Positions 32,296-41,978 of a stretch of DNA of 49,555 nt are shown in pieces (position 1 is the stretch's first letter; each line of letters begins with the position of its first letter). This DNA comes from Hydrogenophaga sp. (GTDB lineage: Bacteria > Pseudomonadota > Gammaproteobacteria > Burkholderiales > Burkholderiaceae_C): assembly GCA_011391595.1 (NCBI GenBank), contig JAABQG010000024.1, positions 1 through 49,555 of the forward strand. Direction: 5' to 3'. The translations under genes and the position numbers were made by a program. The notes under the pieces were generated by a model. The model worked only from the letters and a program-made list of their open reading frames with translations. It was not told the DNA's origin and ran no database searches.

Positions 32296-33648
32296 ATGAG
32301 TGAAGTAGCGAACGCGGGGTTAGACCTCGACGGTGCTGATTGGCGCGAAACATGGGCCTACCTGATCGGTATGCAGGCCTATGCTTACGGGTTCCCGGCC
32401 ATCTACTACACCAAACTGCGCTATGGCATGGTGAAGCAGCCACAAGGGGTGATCGACACACCGTTGAACAAGCTCTTCCATGTGCCACGCCTGTCTGATC
32501 ACAACGACCAGTACGGCGGTTCGCCCATGCGTGACGCAATCTACTCTGTCGCATGGCTTGACCTGGGTACCGAACCGGTAGTGATCCACTCGCCGGAGAG
32601 TGGCGAGCGCTATGTCAGTATCCAGCTCGCCGATTTTTACTCCGATCTCTTCGGCTACGCTGGCCCTAGCGTCAACAGCGGGCGCGCACAAACTGCCCTG
32701 GTTGTGGGCCCACAGTGGCAAGGAGTCGCGCCGCCTGGCATTGACATTGTGTTGCATGCGCCCACGCCCAGCGCGTTCCTGGTCGCGCGCGTCTCCACGC
32801 CGGGCGGCGACGATCTTGCCCAAGCGCGAGAGTTGCAACAGGGCAGCTGGGTCAAGCCCTTGTCCGCCTGGCAGTCCGGCCATTCGGCGCCAGAGGTGCG
32901 CGAGGTGTTGGCGCCATTCCCGCTGACTGCAAAGCTGACTGACTTTCGCACCATGAACGCTGCCATGTGCGAGAACCCGCCACCATCGAGGGACCAGGCC
33001 CTGATGCGCCTGTTTGCTCAGGTGGGACTGGGCCCGCTGGCGCAGACCGGCATCGACGATCTCGACGCAGCCACTCAGCGTGGTCTGGCGCGCGCTTTGG
33101 TGGATGGCCCCAAGCTGCTGGCCAAGGTCGCACTGACCGGCGGGAACACCAAGCAGGTGAATGGCTGGTTCTACGGTGATAAGCATTGGGGCCGCATGGC
33201 GGCTTCGGGCGACTTCCTCGGACGCGCTTCGCCACAAGCCTTCTCCGGCATCATCGAACACTGGAAAGAGCAATCAACCAAGCTGCGCACCTTCGTCGAT
33301 GCAGATGGGCGCGACCTGAGTGGCCAGAACCGCTACGTACTGCGCTTTGCCAAGGAAGAAATCCCCGAGGCGCACGCCTTCTGGTCAATCACGCTCTACG
33401 ACGAACGCTTCAACATGGCGGACAACCCGATCCGACGCTATGGCATCGGCAGCCTGACCGAGGGCTTGGTGTTTGGCGCGGATGGATCGCTGGAAATCGT
33501 GCTGCAACACGAGTCCCCAGCACCTAGGCTGGAAACCAATTGGCTGCCGACCCCGGCGGGCAAGTTCAATCTCTTTCTGCGCACCTATCTGCCCGGTCCT
33601 GGTGTGATGGACCAGAGCTATGCACCTCCCATGGTGCGCAAAGTCTGA
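32296..33648 (+). CDS. DUF1254/DUF1214 protein, no signal peptide
   Basis: A 450-aa paralogue. It opens with DWRETWAYLIGMQAYAYGFPAIYY (DUF1254), has SPMRDAIYSVAWLDLGTEPVVI and GERYVSIQLADFYSDLFGY, and ends with the DUF1214 motifs SGQNRYVLRF, AFWSITLYDERFNMADNPIRR and ETNWLPTPAGKFNLFLRTY. It has no leader, so it should be cytosolic while the preceding paralogue is exported. No enzymatic activity is known. It is probably cotranscribed with the aldehyde dehydrogenase that begins 65 bp downstream. Confidence 0.9.
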   Translation: MSEVANAGLDLDGADWRETWAYLIGMQAYAYGFPAIYYTKLRYGMVKQPQGVIDTPLNKLFHVPRLSDHNDQYGGSPMRDAIYSVAWLDLGTEPVVIHSPESGERYVSIQLADFYSDLFGYAGPSVNSGRAQTALVVGPQWQGVAPPGIDIVLHAPTPSAFLVARVSTPGGDDLAQARELQQGSWVKPLSAWQSGHSAPEVREVLAPFPLTAKLTDFRTMNAAMCENPPPSRDQALMRLFAQVGLGPLAQTGIDDLDAATQRGLARALVDGPKLLAKVALTGGNTKQVNGWFYGDKHWGRMAASGDFLGRASPQAFSGIIEHWKEQSTKLRTFVDADGRDLSGQNRYVLRFAKEEIPEAHAFWSITLYDERFNMADNPIRRYGIGSLTEGLVFGADGSLEIVLQHESPAPRLETNWLPTPAGKFNLFLRTYLPGPGVMDQSYAPPMVRKV

Positions 33649-33712
33649 TACGACGTGAATCAGCACCAGGCATCGGCAAATCGTTTTACTACAACACCTA
33701 CAGGAGACAAGC

Positions 33713-35221
33713 ATGTCCAATCTTTCCGATCTGGCGCCGCTGGACCAGGCTGCAATTCAAGAATTACAGCGTGTATTTCAGTTGCAAAAGGCTGCCTTCA
33801 TGCGCACACCCTACCCCAGCGCCAAGCAGCGCATCGACCTGATGCAGCGTGTACCCGGCATGCTGCGCAAATACCGCGGAAAAATCCTGCAAGCGCTGGA
33901 CGCCGATTTCAGCGGGCATTCGCACGACCAGGGCGATCTGCTTGAGATTCTGGGCATGTTTGACCGTGCCAAGTTCAACATTGACCACGTCGCGAAGTGG
34001 ATGAAACCGGTATCCAAGGCGTCCAACCCCATCACGCAAGGTGACTCCAAGGCCTACATCAAGTACCAGCCCAAAGGGGTTATCGGAAACATGGTGTCCT
34101 GGAATTTTCCGTTTGACATCGCGGTCGGCCCGATGCTTGACCAGCTTGGTGCAGGCAACCGCGTGATCATCAAGCCGTCTGATCTGTCGCCGGCATGCGG
34201 CCAGTTGCTGAAGGAAATGTGTACGGAGACTTTCGATGAAGACCAGGTTGCAGTGGTCAACGGCGGGCTCGAATTTGCACGCTACTTCCCGACACTGGCC
34301 TGGGACCATTTGGTATACACCGGCAGCGGCCCCGTCGGGCGTCAGGTGATGCTAGCGGCCGCTGCCAATCTGGTGCCGGTGACGCTGGAGTTGGGTGGCA
34401 AGTGCCCCGCAGTCGTCGCGCCCGACAGCTTGCTGGATGAACGTACTGTAGCCACCGTGGCGGGCATCAAGGTTGTCAAGCGCGGCCAGATGTGTGTGAC
34501 AGTGGACTACTGTCTGGTGCCCGAATCGGGACTGACAGCGTTCACAGAAAAGCTGGCCGCTTACATGACCGCCCACTTCACGCAGAACAACGCTGCCCCG
34601 CACGCATGCGGCATCATCAGCGAACGGCATGTCGCGCGCTTGAAGAAGTTGGTCGATGAGGCACGTGCGTCGGGTGCACAGGTCATCCAGATCGGCACTG
34701 ATCTGCGACCTGGACAGCGCGACATGCCGTTCTATCTGGTGGTCAACCCGTCGGACGACCTGGCTTTGATGCAGCAGGAGATCTTCGGACCGATCCTGCC
34801 CATCAAAACTTACCAGACCACCTCTGACGCTATTGCCTACATCAACAAGGGCGATCGTCCGCTGGGTCTTTACGTCTTTGCCAAGGACCGCGCGTTCATC
34901 GACCAGATGACGCAACAGACCCACTCGGGCGGCGTGGCGGTGAACATCATCGCGCTACAGGCCGGTCAGCCATCGATGGGCTTTGGCGGCTCTGGCGCCA
35001 GCGGCATGGGCCGCCACCATGGCGAAGAGGGATTCCGTGAATTCTCCAACCCACGCGGCTACTTCGAGCGCGGCGCAGGCGGCACGCTGGACTGGATCAT
35101 CCCTCCTTACAGCACGGGGACACGTACGCTGATCGACAAGGTAGCCTATGCCCCGATGGGACAGCAGGCCCTGTTCGCGCTAAAGCAGTTGCCGAAGAAT
35201 CTTCTGGCGAAATTTCGCTGA
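33713..35221 (+). CDS. Aldehyde dehydrogenase, coniferyl-aldehyde-dehydrogenase-like
   Basis: A 502-aa NAD(P)-dependent aldehyde dehydrogenase. The catalytic Cys261 is in RGQMCVTVDY and the general base Glu226 in LELGGKCPAV. The cofactor-site pattern GNMVSWNFPFDIAVGPMLDQLGAGN and VIIKPSDLSP is intact. The short N-terminus (AFMRTPYPSAKQRIDLMQRV) and C-terminal GMGRHHGEEGFREFSNPRG match the coniferyl aldehyde dehydrogenase branch, which also oxidises aliphatic aldehydes. It sits in a catabolic cluster with DUF1254 genes and sulfatases and may oxidise an aldehyde made from a released alcohol. The RBS AGGAG precedes the ATG. Confidence 0.93.
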   Translation: MSNLSDLAPLDQAAIQELQRVFQLQKAAFMRTPYPSAKQRIDLMQRVPGMLRKYRGKILQALDADFSGHSHDQGDLLEILGMFDRAKFNIDHVAKWMKPVSKASNPITQGDSKAYIKYQPKGVIGNMVSWNFPFDIAVGPMLDQLGAGNRVIIKPSDLSPACGQLLKEMCTETFDEDQVAVVNGGLEFARYFPTLAWDHLVYTGSGPVGRQVMLAAAANLVPVTLELGGKCPAVVAPDSLLDERTVATVAGIKVVKRGQMCVTVDYCLVPESGLTAFTEKLAAYMTAHFTQNNAAPHACGIISERHVARLKKLVDEARASGAQVIQIGTDLRPGQRDMPFYLVVNPSDDLALMQQEIFGPILPIKTYQTTSDAIAYINKGDRPLGLYVFAKDRAFIDQMTQQTHSGGVAVNIIALQAGQPSMGFGGSGASGMGRHHGEEGFREFSNPRGYFERGAGGTLDWIIPPYSTGTRTLIDKVAYAPMGQQALFALKQLPKNLLAKFR

Positions 35222-35316
35222 GCAGACAGTGCTGAAACACACCTGCCCAAGCCCGTGTCTTCTGACTTGAAGTCCCTCTGATATCACCCAACCCTTATCC
35301 TGATCAGGAAAAAACC

Positions 35317-36300
35317 ATGAAATTCAGCCATCTTCCCATCCTTTGCGGCATTGCCGCGATGAGTTTCTTCGGCAACGTCACGCAGGCTCAAACCTTCCCA
35401 AACAAGGCCCTGACGCTAGCAGTAGCGGCGCCTGCCGGCGGTGCTCTGGACGCGGTTGCGCGACTGGTTGCCAAAGAGATGTCTGTCAGCCTGGGGCAGC
35501 CAATCCTTGTCGCGAACAACCCTGGCGCTGGCGGCACCCTGGGTACCAACAAGGCCATGGCGGCGCCCGCCGATGGCTACACCATGATGCTCTCGACACC
35601 CATTGAAAGCATCCTGGCACCACTGAGCTTCAATTCAGCACAGTACAAGGCCGAAGATGCGCTGACGATTCGCATCGTCGGCCACACTGGCATCATGCTG
35701 GTCGTGCGCAAGGGCCTTGCGGCCAATAATTTGACCGAACTGGTGGCACTGATGAAGGCGAGTGCCGACAAACCACTGAGCTATTGCTCACCGGGCAACG
35801 GATCCCAGTACCACATGTTCGCAGAGAAGTTCAGCGCCACGGCTGGCGTGAAGTCGCTCCACGTGCCCTATAGCGGATTTCCGCAATGCATTACGGATTT
35901 GGTTGGCGGCAACATCGACTTTGCCTTCCTGCCGCTGGCAGGGCCATTCCCGGGCTTTGTAGACAATGGCAGCATTAAGGCAGTCGCCATGTTGAGCAAC
36001 ACGCCCAGCGTTCGTCTCTCTAAGGTGGCCATTGCTTCTGCAACCAAGGGTTTCGAGGGATTCGTATTCTCGACCTGGTCGGCCATTCAAGTGAATAATA
36101 AAGTTCCCGAAGCAGCGGCCGAACTGCTCAACCAGCATGCAAATGCCGCTTTGGCCAAACCCGAGTTGCGTGCAGCGATCGAGCAGTCAGGGGCAGTTGT
36201 GTCGCCATCGATGACGCTCAAGCAGGCGCAGGACGAGTATCTGAAAGAGGTGGGGTTATACACCGCCATGTTCAAGGCGGCAGGGCTGTCCAAACAGTGA
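35317..36300 (+). CDS. TctC-type tripartite tricarboxylate transporter substrate-binding protein
   Basis: A 327-aa periplasmic receptor with signal peptide (cleavage near VTQAQ). It shows the family pattern FPNKALTLAVAAPAGGALDAVARLVAKEMS, the NNPGAGGTLGTNKAMAAPADGYTMM loop and HVPYSGFPQCITDLVGGNIDFAF. No TctA or TctB membrane partner is in the window, so it is an orphan receptor, as is common for the Bug family in Burkholderiales. It may bind a carboxylate or sulfo-substrate of this cluster. An IS30 transposase remnant on the other strand directly abuts its stop codon. Confidence 0.92.
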   Translation: MKFSHLPILCGIAAMSFFGNVTQAQTFPNKALTLAVAAPAGGALDAVARLVAKEMSVSLGQPILVANNPGAGGTLGTNKAMAAPADGYTMMLSTPIESILAPLSFNSAQYKAEDALTIRIVGHTGIMLVVRKGLAANNLTELVALMKASADKPLSYCSPGNGSQYHMFAEKFSATAGVKSLHVPYSGFPQCITDLVGGNIDFAFLPLAGPFPGFVDNGSIKAVAMLSNTPSVRLSKVAIASATKGFEGFVFSTWSAIQVNNKVPEAAAELLNQHANAALAKPELRAAIEQSGAVVSPSMTLKQAQDEYLKEVGLYTAMFKAAGLSKQ

Positions 36301-36403
36301 GCTCGCGGATGATGGTGCTTCGATGGCGCGCCAATCTGACGCCATCTCGGCTGAGTGCATGGATTTGGTATCGTTTCTCCCTGGGCAAGTGTGTGTAGTT
36401 CAT
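36299..36403 (-). pseudogene. IS30-family transposase N-terminal remnant
   Basis: The minus-strand translation gives MNYTHLPREKRYQIHALSRD, then RLARHRSTIIREL. This matches the N-terminal HTH of IS30 transposases (NYTHLxxxERYQIxAL ... RxxSTIxREL) with about ten residues lost between the two parts. Nothing of the DDE catalytic domain remains. It lies between the TctC stop and direct repeat copy 2. Confidence 0.65.
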
Positions 36404-36422
36404 GGCGCAAGGTTTGGTACTG

Positions 36423-36567
36423 TCCAGCTTCAAAAGATGAAAGTCTCGGTTTGTCATTCAGATTACCGACACCGTTGATCTGCTTGCCTACATTCGGTGC
36501 ACAACCAGCGCTGAGACTGGCATCCGGATTCAATCCAATTTCATGGAGACAACTATTGTGCGGTATC
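36423..36567 (+). repeat. Long direct repeat, copy 2
   Basis: About 95% identical to 30097-30240. It carries the same GGAGAC ribosome site and GTG start (GTG-CGG-TAT), but diverges after the third codon and meets a TAG in the fifth. The promoter/leader of a DUF1254-type gene has therefore been copied here without the gene. Confidence 0.9.
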
Positions 36568-36918
36568 AGTAGTGTCCCAACGTTCTCACATCAGGGCTTC
36601 GTAAGTTAATGATTTACTTGCTGAAATTGGTGATTGAGTCTGGTCTCGATTTGAACGTCGAAAGTCAGACTGGCCGAAAACTTTCTTAAACCTGTCGGGA
36701 CATTGCTGCATGGAGGATCGCCGAAGGTCCGCGCATGGCCGAACAAAACACACATGGAGAAGCCTCTATGAAACAACACTCTGCGAATCTCGCGACGCTG
36801 CTCTGACCTGCCCCCAATCCCCGTACCAGTCTAAATTCCAGAAGTCCGTGGTCTGCAAGGTTAACTGATCATCAACCCGCACCGCCCAACCCCCAACCAG
36901 TTCAAAAGGCGAATCGTT
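36568..36918. other. Scar region upstream of sulfatase, with truncated leader and IS-like end
   Basis: This is an AT-richer 350-bp stretch without an intact gene. At 36768 an ATG with a good GGAGA site opens MKQHSANLATLL and stops after 12 codons at 36804-36806. This looks like a signal-peptide start cut off by inserted DNA. The stop falls in TGACCTGCCCCC, which resembles IS3-family terminal sequences; the following 60 bp may be the rest of that end. No transposase remains. Confidence 0.4.
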
Positions 36919-38529
36919 ATGAAAAGCTTGCTCCCAACCTTGCCAAGGTTGTGCCTTGCTCCGTTCCTGGCGATGGCGCTGCTCGGCGCCACTGCCCCGG
37001 CCGCGGCGCAGACTGCCGCCAAGAAGTCCAACATCCTGGTGATCTGGGGAGATGACATCGGCTGGCAAAACGTCAGTGCGTACGGCATGGGCACGATGGG
37101 CTACACCACGCCCAACATCGACCGCATCGGGATGGAGGGCGCGCGCTTCACCGACCACTATGCCCAGCCCTCGTGCACCGCGGGCCGCGCCGCTTTTATC
37201 ACCGGCCAGTACCCCATCCGCTCCGGCATGACCACGGTTGGGTCGCCGGGCGACAAGCTCGGCCTGCAGGCAGCGTCGCCGAGCTTGGCCGAGGTTATGA
37301 AGCAGGCCGGCTACCGCACCGGGCACTTCGGAAAGAACCACCTGGGTGACCGCAACGAACACCTGCCCACGATGCACGGGTTCGACGAGTTCTTCGGCAA
37401 CCTCTACCACTTGAACACGCAGGAAGAGCAGGAGCAGCGCGACTTCCAGCGATTCGGCAAGGCCTACTCCGGCAGCGTCGAGGCTTACGAGAAGAAGTTC
37501 GGCACGCGCGGCGTGATCCATGCCTTTGCGATCGACAAGGACGATCCGACCATCGATCCGCGCTTCGGCCGTGTCGGCAAGCAGACGCTGAAGGACACCG
37601 GCCCGCTGACCCAGGAGCGCATGAAGGACTTCGACGCTGCCGAAGCCATCCCCAAGGCCACCGATTTCATGAAGAAGTCCAAGGCCGACGGCAAGCCCTT
37701 CTTTGTGTGGCTCAACGCCACGCGCATGCACCTGTACACGCGCCTGAACGACAAGTGGCGCTACGCGGCCGAGAAGTACACCAGCGAAGCCGACTTGCAC
37801 GGCAGCGGCATGCTCCAGCATGACCATGATGTCGGACTCGTGCTGGCCTTCCTGAAGGAAAACGGTCTCGACGAGAACACGATCGTCTGGTACTCCACCG
37901 ACAACGGCCCGGAGCATTCGTCGTGGCCGCATGGTGCGACCACGCCCTTCCGCGGCGAGAAGATGACTACCTACGAAGGCGGCGTGCGCGTGGTGTCGAT
38001 GCTGCGCTGGCCAGGGACCGTAAAGGCCGGCACCGTGCGCAATGGCATCCAGGCGCACCAGGACATGTTCACCAGCCTGTCCGCGGCAGCGGGCGTGCCC
38101 GACGTGGTCGAGCGGATGAAGACCGAGAAGAAACAGTACATCGACGGCGTGAACAATATCGACTACTGGGCCGGCAAGTCGGAAGACTCCGCACGCAACC
38201 ACATCTTCCACTACTACGAAAGCAAGCTCATGGCGGTGCGCATGGGGCCGTGGAAGTGGCACTTCTCGACCAAGGAAGACTATTACGCCAAAGTAGAGCC
38301 ACGCACGGCACCGCTGGTGTTCAACATCCGGATGGACCCGTTCGAGAGCTACGACAACAAGGACTCGTACGGGCATCTGCTGCAGAAGACGTCCTGGATG
38401 CTGCAGCCCATGGGCGAGCTCATGAATGCACATCTCAAGACGCTTGCCGACTTCCCGCCCGTGCAGGGCGGAAAGACATTCGACATGTCCAACATCGTGC
38501 AAGAGTTCATCGGTAAAGCCAAGCAGTAG
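36919..38529 (+). CDS. Type I arylsulfatase, secreted
   Basis: A 536-aa sulfatase with a signal peptide (cleavage near AAAQ). The formylglycine signature is Cys86-Thr-Ala-Gly-Arg90 ([14 protein letters not shown]). The metal-binding DD45-46 (VIWGDDIGW) and the TDNGPEH motif are present. The length and C-terminal [14 protein letters not shown] region fit periplasmic arylsulfatases that hydrolyse sulfate esters to alcohol or phenol plus sulfate. The Cys must be converted to formylglycine by an FGE-type or anaerobic maturase, which is not encoded in the window. It is followed by a beta-barrel gene and a second sulfatase. Confidence 0.94.
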   Translation: MKSLLPTLPRLCLAPFLAMALLGATAPAAAQTAAKKSNILVIWGDDIGWQNVSAYGMGTMGYTTPNIDRIGMEGARFTDHYAQPSCTAGRAAFITGQYPIRSGMTTVGSPGDKLGLQAASPSLAEVMKQAGYRTGHFGKNHLGDRNEHLPTMHGFDEFFGNLYHLNTQEEQEQRDFQRFGKAYSGSVEAYEKKFGTRGVIHAFAIDKDDPTIDPRFGRVGKQTLKDTGPLTQERMKDFDAAEAIPKATDFMKKSKADGKPFFVWLNATRMHLYTRLNDKWRYAAEKYTSEADLHGSGMLQHDHDVGLVLAFLKENGLDENTIVWYSTDNGPEHSSWPHGATTPFRGEKMTTYEGGVRVVSMLRWPGTVKAGTVRNGIQAHQDMFTSLSAAAGVPDVVERMKTEKKQYIDGVNNIDYWAGKSEDSARNHIFHYYESKLMAVRMGPWKWHFSTKEDYYAKVEPRTAPLVFNIRMDPFESYDNKDSYGHLLQKTSWMLQPMGELMNAHLKTLADFPPVQGGKTFDMSNIVQEFIGKAKQ

Positions 38530-38617
38530 GCACGCCGGGAAGCGTCGCATGGACTTCGCAAACAAACAGTGGAGCCCATCGTGTCGGGGGCCATCAGCAG
38601 ACTACTGGAAATTGATC

Positions 38618-39409
38618 ATGAGGCTGCGCCAAAGTTTTCTTGCCCTGGTAATTGGCTGCCTGCTGGCCTGCGCCGCCCAAGCGCAGCAGACGGCTCCGAC
38701 GGGACAGGAGGCTGCCCAGGCTGTGGACAACGGCACCGACCCGACCAAGTTCTCTAAGGTGGCAGAAGCCAAGTACGAGTATCTGGACCTGAGAGACGGT
38801 TTCAGCAGCAGTACGCTGCGCTTGAGTTACACGCACCCGATCGGCGAGAAGCGCGACTACAGCCTCAGGTTTCGCGCGCTGGTCACGTCCGTCGATGTCT
38901 TTGGCAATGAACAGTATGGGATTGGCGATGTTTCGGTGCAGCTCGCCCATGTCTTCGGGCTGACCAAGGAACATGGCTTCGTGGCCCAGGGCGAACTTTT
39001 CTTCAACACCGCGCAGCGGCCGGAGCTGGGTGCTGGGAAGAACGCATTCAAGGGCACGCTGATCTATGCGCGGTTCCTGAAGGACGGATCGATCTTTGCG
39101 CCGGCCTTCGTGCAGAACAACAGCTTCTCGGGCGACAAGAGTCGCCCCGACATCAACTTCACGACCTTGGATTTCTACTACGTGCCCAAGTTCGCTGATC
39201 CCCGCAACCTGATGACCTTCGACCCGGCGCTCAACTTCGATTGGGAAAACAACAAACGATTCTTCAGCTTGCAGGTCACAGCGGGCCGTGTCATTGGAAA
39301 GGCGTTCGGTGGCAATGCCATCCTTTTCATCAAGCCGTCGGTTTTTGTTGGCAGTGACAGACCGAGTTCGTGGGGTATGGAAGTGGGCTACAAGGTGCTC
39401 GGTTTCTGA
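38618..39409 (+). CDS. Predicted outer-membrane beta-barrel protein
   Basis: A 263-aa protein with a signal peptide ([22 protein letters not shown]). The mature part has regularly alternating aromatic and polar residues ([53 protein letters not shown]) and ends in Phe, the usual C-terminal signal of outer-membrane barrels. The family was not recognised. It is placed between two sulfatase genes, so it could be the porin or channel for their sulfate-ester substrate. The ATG was chosen because the upstream frame overlaps the sulfatase C-terminus. Confidence 0.75.
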   Translation: MRLRQSFLALVIGCLLACAAQAQQTAPTGQEAAQAVDNGTDPTKFSKVAEAKYEYLDLRDGFSSSTLRLSYTHPIGEKRDYSLRFRALVTSVDVFGNEQYGIGDVSVQLAHVFGLTKEHGFVAQGELFFNTAQRPELGAGKNAFKGTLIYARFLKDGSIFAPAFVQNNSFSGDKSRPDINFTTLDFYYVPKFADPRNLMTFDPALNFDWENNKRFFSLQVTAGRVIGKAFGGNAILFIKPSVFVGSDRPSSWGMEVGYKVLGF

Positions 39410-39536
39410 GCGCATCAAGCCCATCGACAGGGCTGCACGTCAGGTGAAGATGAGGGGCGCCAAGGTCAGGGCCACAGTTAATCAAGATTGGCTGATCGCC
39501 ATAGATTTTTCACGAAGGCAATATAGGAGTATCCGC

Positions 39537-41885
39537 ATGAAACCTAAGGCAGCACGAACGATACGATTCCTCTTCATCCTGGCTACCGCTCTCGCGGGAT
39601 TATCGACTTACACCATCGCGCAGGATCGCACCGTCATCCCGTTAGCGGAACCCAAATTCGAGGGTGTGATCGGCAAGACGTACAAGGAATCGAAGTCGGC
39701 CTGGCCGAAGCTCCCGACGCCACCCACAGGCGCTCCAAATGTAGTTGTCATCCTCCTGGACGATGTGGGTTTCGGGCAGACCAGCACGTTCGGTGGCCCG
39801 GTGCCGACGCCGCAATTGGACAAGCTCGCCGCACAGGGGCTGCGCTACAACAACTTCCATACGACGGCGATATGCGGCCCCTCGCGCGCCGCGCTGATTA
39901 CAGGACGCAATCATCACAATGCTGGCTCCGGCTTCCTCGCTGAATGGGCGACCGGTTTTCCAAGCTACAACAACATGATCCCGAAGAACACCGCGACCAT
40001 CGGTGCAACCTTGCGCGGGAATGGTTATTCAACTTCGTGGTTCGGCAAGAATCACAATACGCCCGACTGGGAGAGCAGCGTCGCCGGGCCGTTCGATCGC
40101 TGGCCGACCGGGATGGGTTTTGACTATTTCTATGGCTTCATTGGCGGTGAGACGCACCAGTATTACCCGGTCATCTTCGAGAACACCGTGCCCGTCGAGC
40201 CCAAGACGACGCCCGAGCAGGGCTATCACTTCATGACCGACATGACCGACAAGGCCATCGACTACATGAAGTACAACAAGTCGGTCGCACCGCAGAAGCC
40301 GTTCTTCATGTATTTCGCGCCAGGGGCAGCGCACGCGCCGCACCATGCGCCCAAGGAATGGAGCCACAAGTTCAAGGGGCGGTTCGACGCCGGTTGGGAA
40401 AAGGTGCGCGAGGCCACCTACGCCCGACAGATGGAGTTGGGCGTCATTCCGCCGAACACCAAGCTCACGCCACGCCCGGAATGGGTGGCACCCTGGGACA
40501 CACTCTCGGCCGATCAGAAAAAGTTGTATTTGCGGTTGATGGAGAACTTTGCGGGCTATCTTGCATTCACAGACCACGAAGTGGGCCGACTGATTGACGC
40601 TATCCACCAACTTCCAGATGCAGACAACACGATGATCATTTACATCGTCGGCGACAACGGGGCCAGCTCCGAGGGCGGCATGGATGGAACGCTCAACGAG
40701 GTGAAAAGCCTGAACGGATTCCCGACGTCCCTGGAAGACAACCTCAAGCATCTCGACGCCATTGGCGGACCGGACGGCGAGCCGCACTATCCCGTCGGGT
40801 GGGCCTGGTCCGGCAACGCCCCATTCCCCTGGGTGAAGCAGGTCGCGTCGCATCTGGGCGGCACCCGCAACCCGATGGTGGTCTCCTGGCCGGCGCGTAT
40901 CAAAGACAAGGGCGGTCTGCGCACGCAGTTCACGCACCTGATTGATGTGGTGCCGACCATCCTCGATGCCTCGCACCTGCCCGCACCGAAATCGGTGGAT
41001 GGGGTTGCACAAAAGCCGATGGACGGTGTGTCCTTCCTTGCCACCTTCGACAATGCGCAGGTCAAATCGGCCCACACGCGCCAGTATTTTGAGGTCTTCA
41101 GCAACCGCGCCATCTATGACAAAGGCTGGATGGCAAGCGCCCAGCACACCTTCCCTTGGCGGCAGGACTTCGCGCCCGGCAACTGGGACAAGGACAAGTG
41201 GGAGCTCTACAACCTCGATCAAGATTTCAGCCAATCCAACGACCTGGCTGCAAAGAATCCGAAGAAACTTGCCGAGATGAAGGCGATGTTCGACCAGGAG
41301 GCAAGGAAGAACCATGTCTATCCGCTCGATGATCGTGGAACAGGACGCATCTATGTCCCGAAACCATCGCCTGGCGGCTCAGATCCCAAGCGCACTCACT
41401 TCACGTACTACGCAGGGGTGACGCGCCTGGCGGAAAACGCCGCACCGAACACCAAAAACAAGTCGCACACCATCAGCGCAGATATCGTCATGCCGACGAA
41501 GGGTGGCGAGGGCGTGATCGTCGCCGAAGGTGGGAGTTCGGCCGGCTTTGTGCTCTACGTGCAGGGCGGGAACCTCATTTATCACTTCAATTGGTTCGAC
41601 GAAAACCGATACGTGATCACCTCCAGCGAGCCCGTTCCCGCCGGCAAGTCCACGGTGCGCTTCGATTTCGCCTATGACGGCGGCGACGGCAAAGGCGGCA
41701 AGGGCACGCTCTTCATCAACGGCAAAAACGTCGGTGAAGGCCGCATCGAGAAGACCGTCCCCGGTCGTTTCGGTATCGATACCTTTGGCGTCGGTATGGA
41801 CACAGGATCGCCCGTTTCCAATACCTACAAGCCACCGTTTGCCTTTACCGGGAGGATTGAAAAAGTTGACATCAAACTAAATTGA
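39537..41885 (+). CDS. Type I arylsulfatase with C-terminal extension
   Basis: A 782-aa sulfatase with a signal peptide ([19 protein letters not shown]). The signature is Cys113-Gly-Pro-Ser-Arg ([17 protein letters not shown]), with the metal-binding Asp pair at 75-76 (ILLDDVGFG) and a later VGDNGAS motif. The catalytic part ends near residue 600. The last 150-180 residues ([20 protein letters not shown], then [23 protein letters not shown]) form a beta-sandwich-like domain found in large arylsulfatases. The RBS AGGAG precedes the ATG; the frame is open further upstream into the barrel gene but without homology. The substrate is unknown. Formylglycine maturation is required. Confidence 0.95.
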   Translation: MKPKAARTIRFLFILATALAGLSTYTIAQDRTVIPLAEPKFEGVIGKTYKESKSAWPKLPTPPTGAPNVVVILLDDVGFGQTSTFGGPVPTPQLDKLAAQGLRYNNFHTTAICGPSRAALITGRNHHNAGSGFLAEWATGFPSYNNMIPKNTATIGATLRGNGYSTSWFGKNHNTPDWESSVAGPFDRWPTGMGFDYFYGFIGGETHQYYPVIFENTVPVEPKTTPEQGYHFMTDMTDKAIDYMKYNKSVAPQKPFFMYFAPGAAHAPHHAPKEWSHKFKGRFDAGWEKVREATYARQMELGVIPPNTKLTPRPEWVAPWDTLSADQKKLYLRLMENFAGYLAFTDHEVGRLIDAIHQLPDADNTMIIYIVGDNGASSEGGMDGTLNEVKSLNGFPTSLEDNLKHLDAIGGPDGEPHYPVGWAWSGNAPFPWVKQVASHLGGTRNPMVVSWPARIKDKGGLRTQFTHLIDVVPTILDASHLPAPKSVDGVAQKPMDGVSFLATFDNAQVKSAHTRQYFEVFSNRAIYDKGWMASAQHTFPWRQDFAPGNWDKDKWELYNLDQDFSQSNDLAAKNPKKLAEMKAMFDQEARKNHVYPLDDRGTGRIYVPKPSPGGSDPKRTHFTYYAGVTRLAENAAPNTKNKSHTISADIVMPTKGGEGVIVAEGGSSAGFVLYVQGGNLIYHFNWFDENRYVITSSEPVPAGKSTVRFDFAYDGGDGKGGKGTLFINGKNVGEGRIEKTVPGRFGIDTFGVGMDTGSPVSNTYKPPFAFTGRIEKVDIKLN

Positions 41886-41978
41886 CCCAGGCCAGCTGAC
41901 AAGCGGTTGCAGCGGACGGCGCTGGTGCGCCGCCGCTGAAGCAGAACGTTACCCCCCACATCCCCCCAGGAGATCAAT

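Noticed and set aside
35317..36300. A complete tripartite tricarboxylate transporter
   Set aside because: Only the TctC receptor is present; no TctA or TctB reading frame follows, and the next sequence is an IS30 remnant.
30097..36567. A composite transposon bounded by the 144-bp repeats
   Set aside because: The repeats contain a gene leader, not IS termini. There is no transposase inside except a dead IS30 fragment, and no target-site duplication was recognised.
36919..41885. A formylglycine-generating enzyme or anaerobic maturase next to the sulfatases
   Set aside because: No reading frame between 28 and 46 kb has FGE or radical-SAM motifs; if present it must lie elsewhere in the genome.
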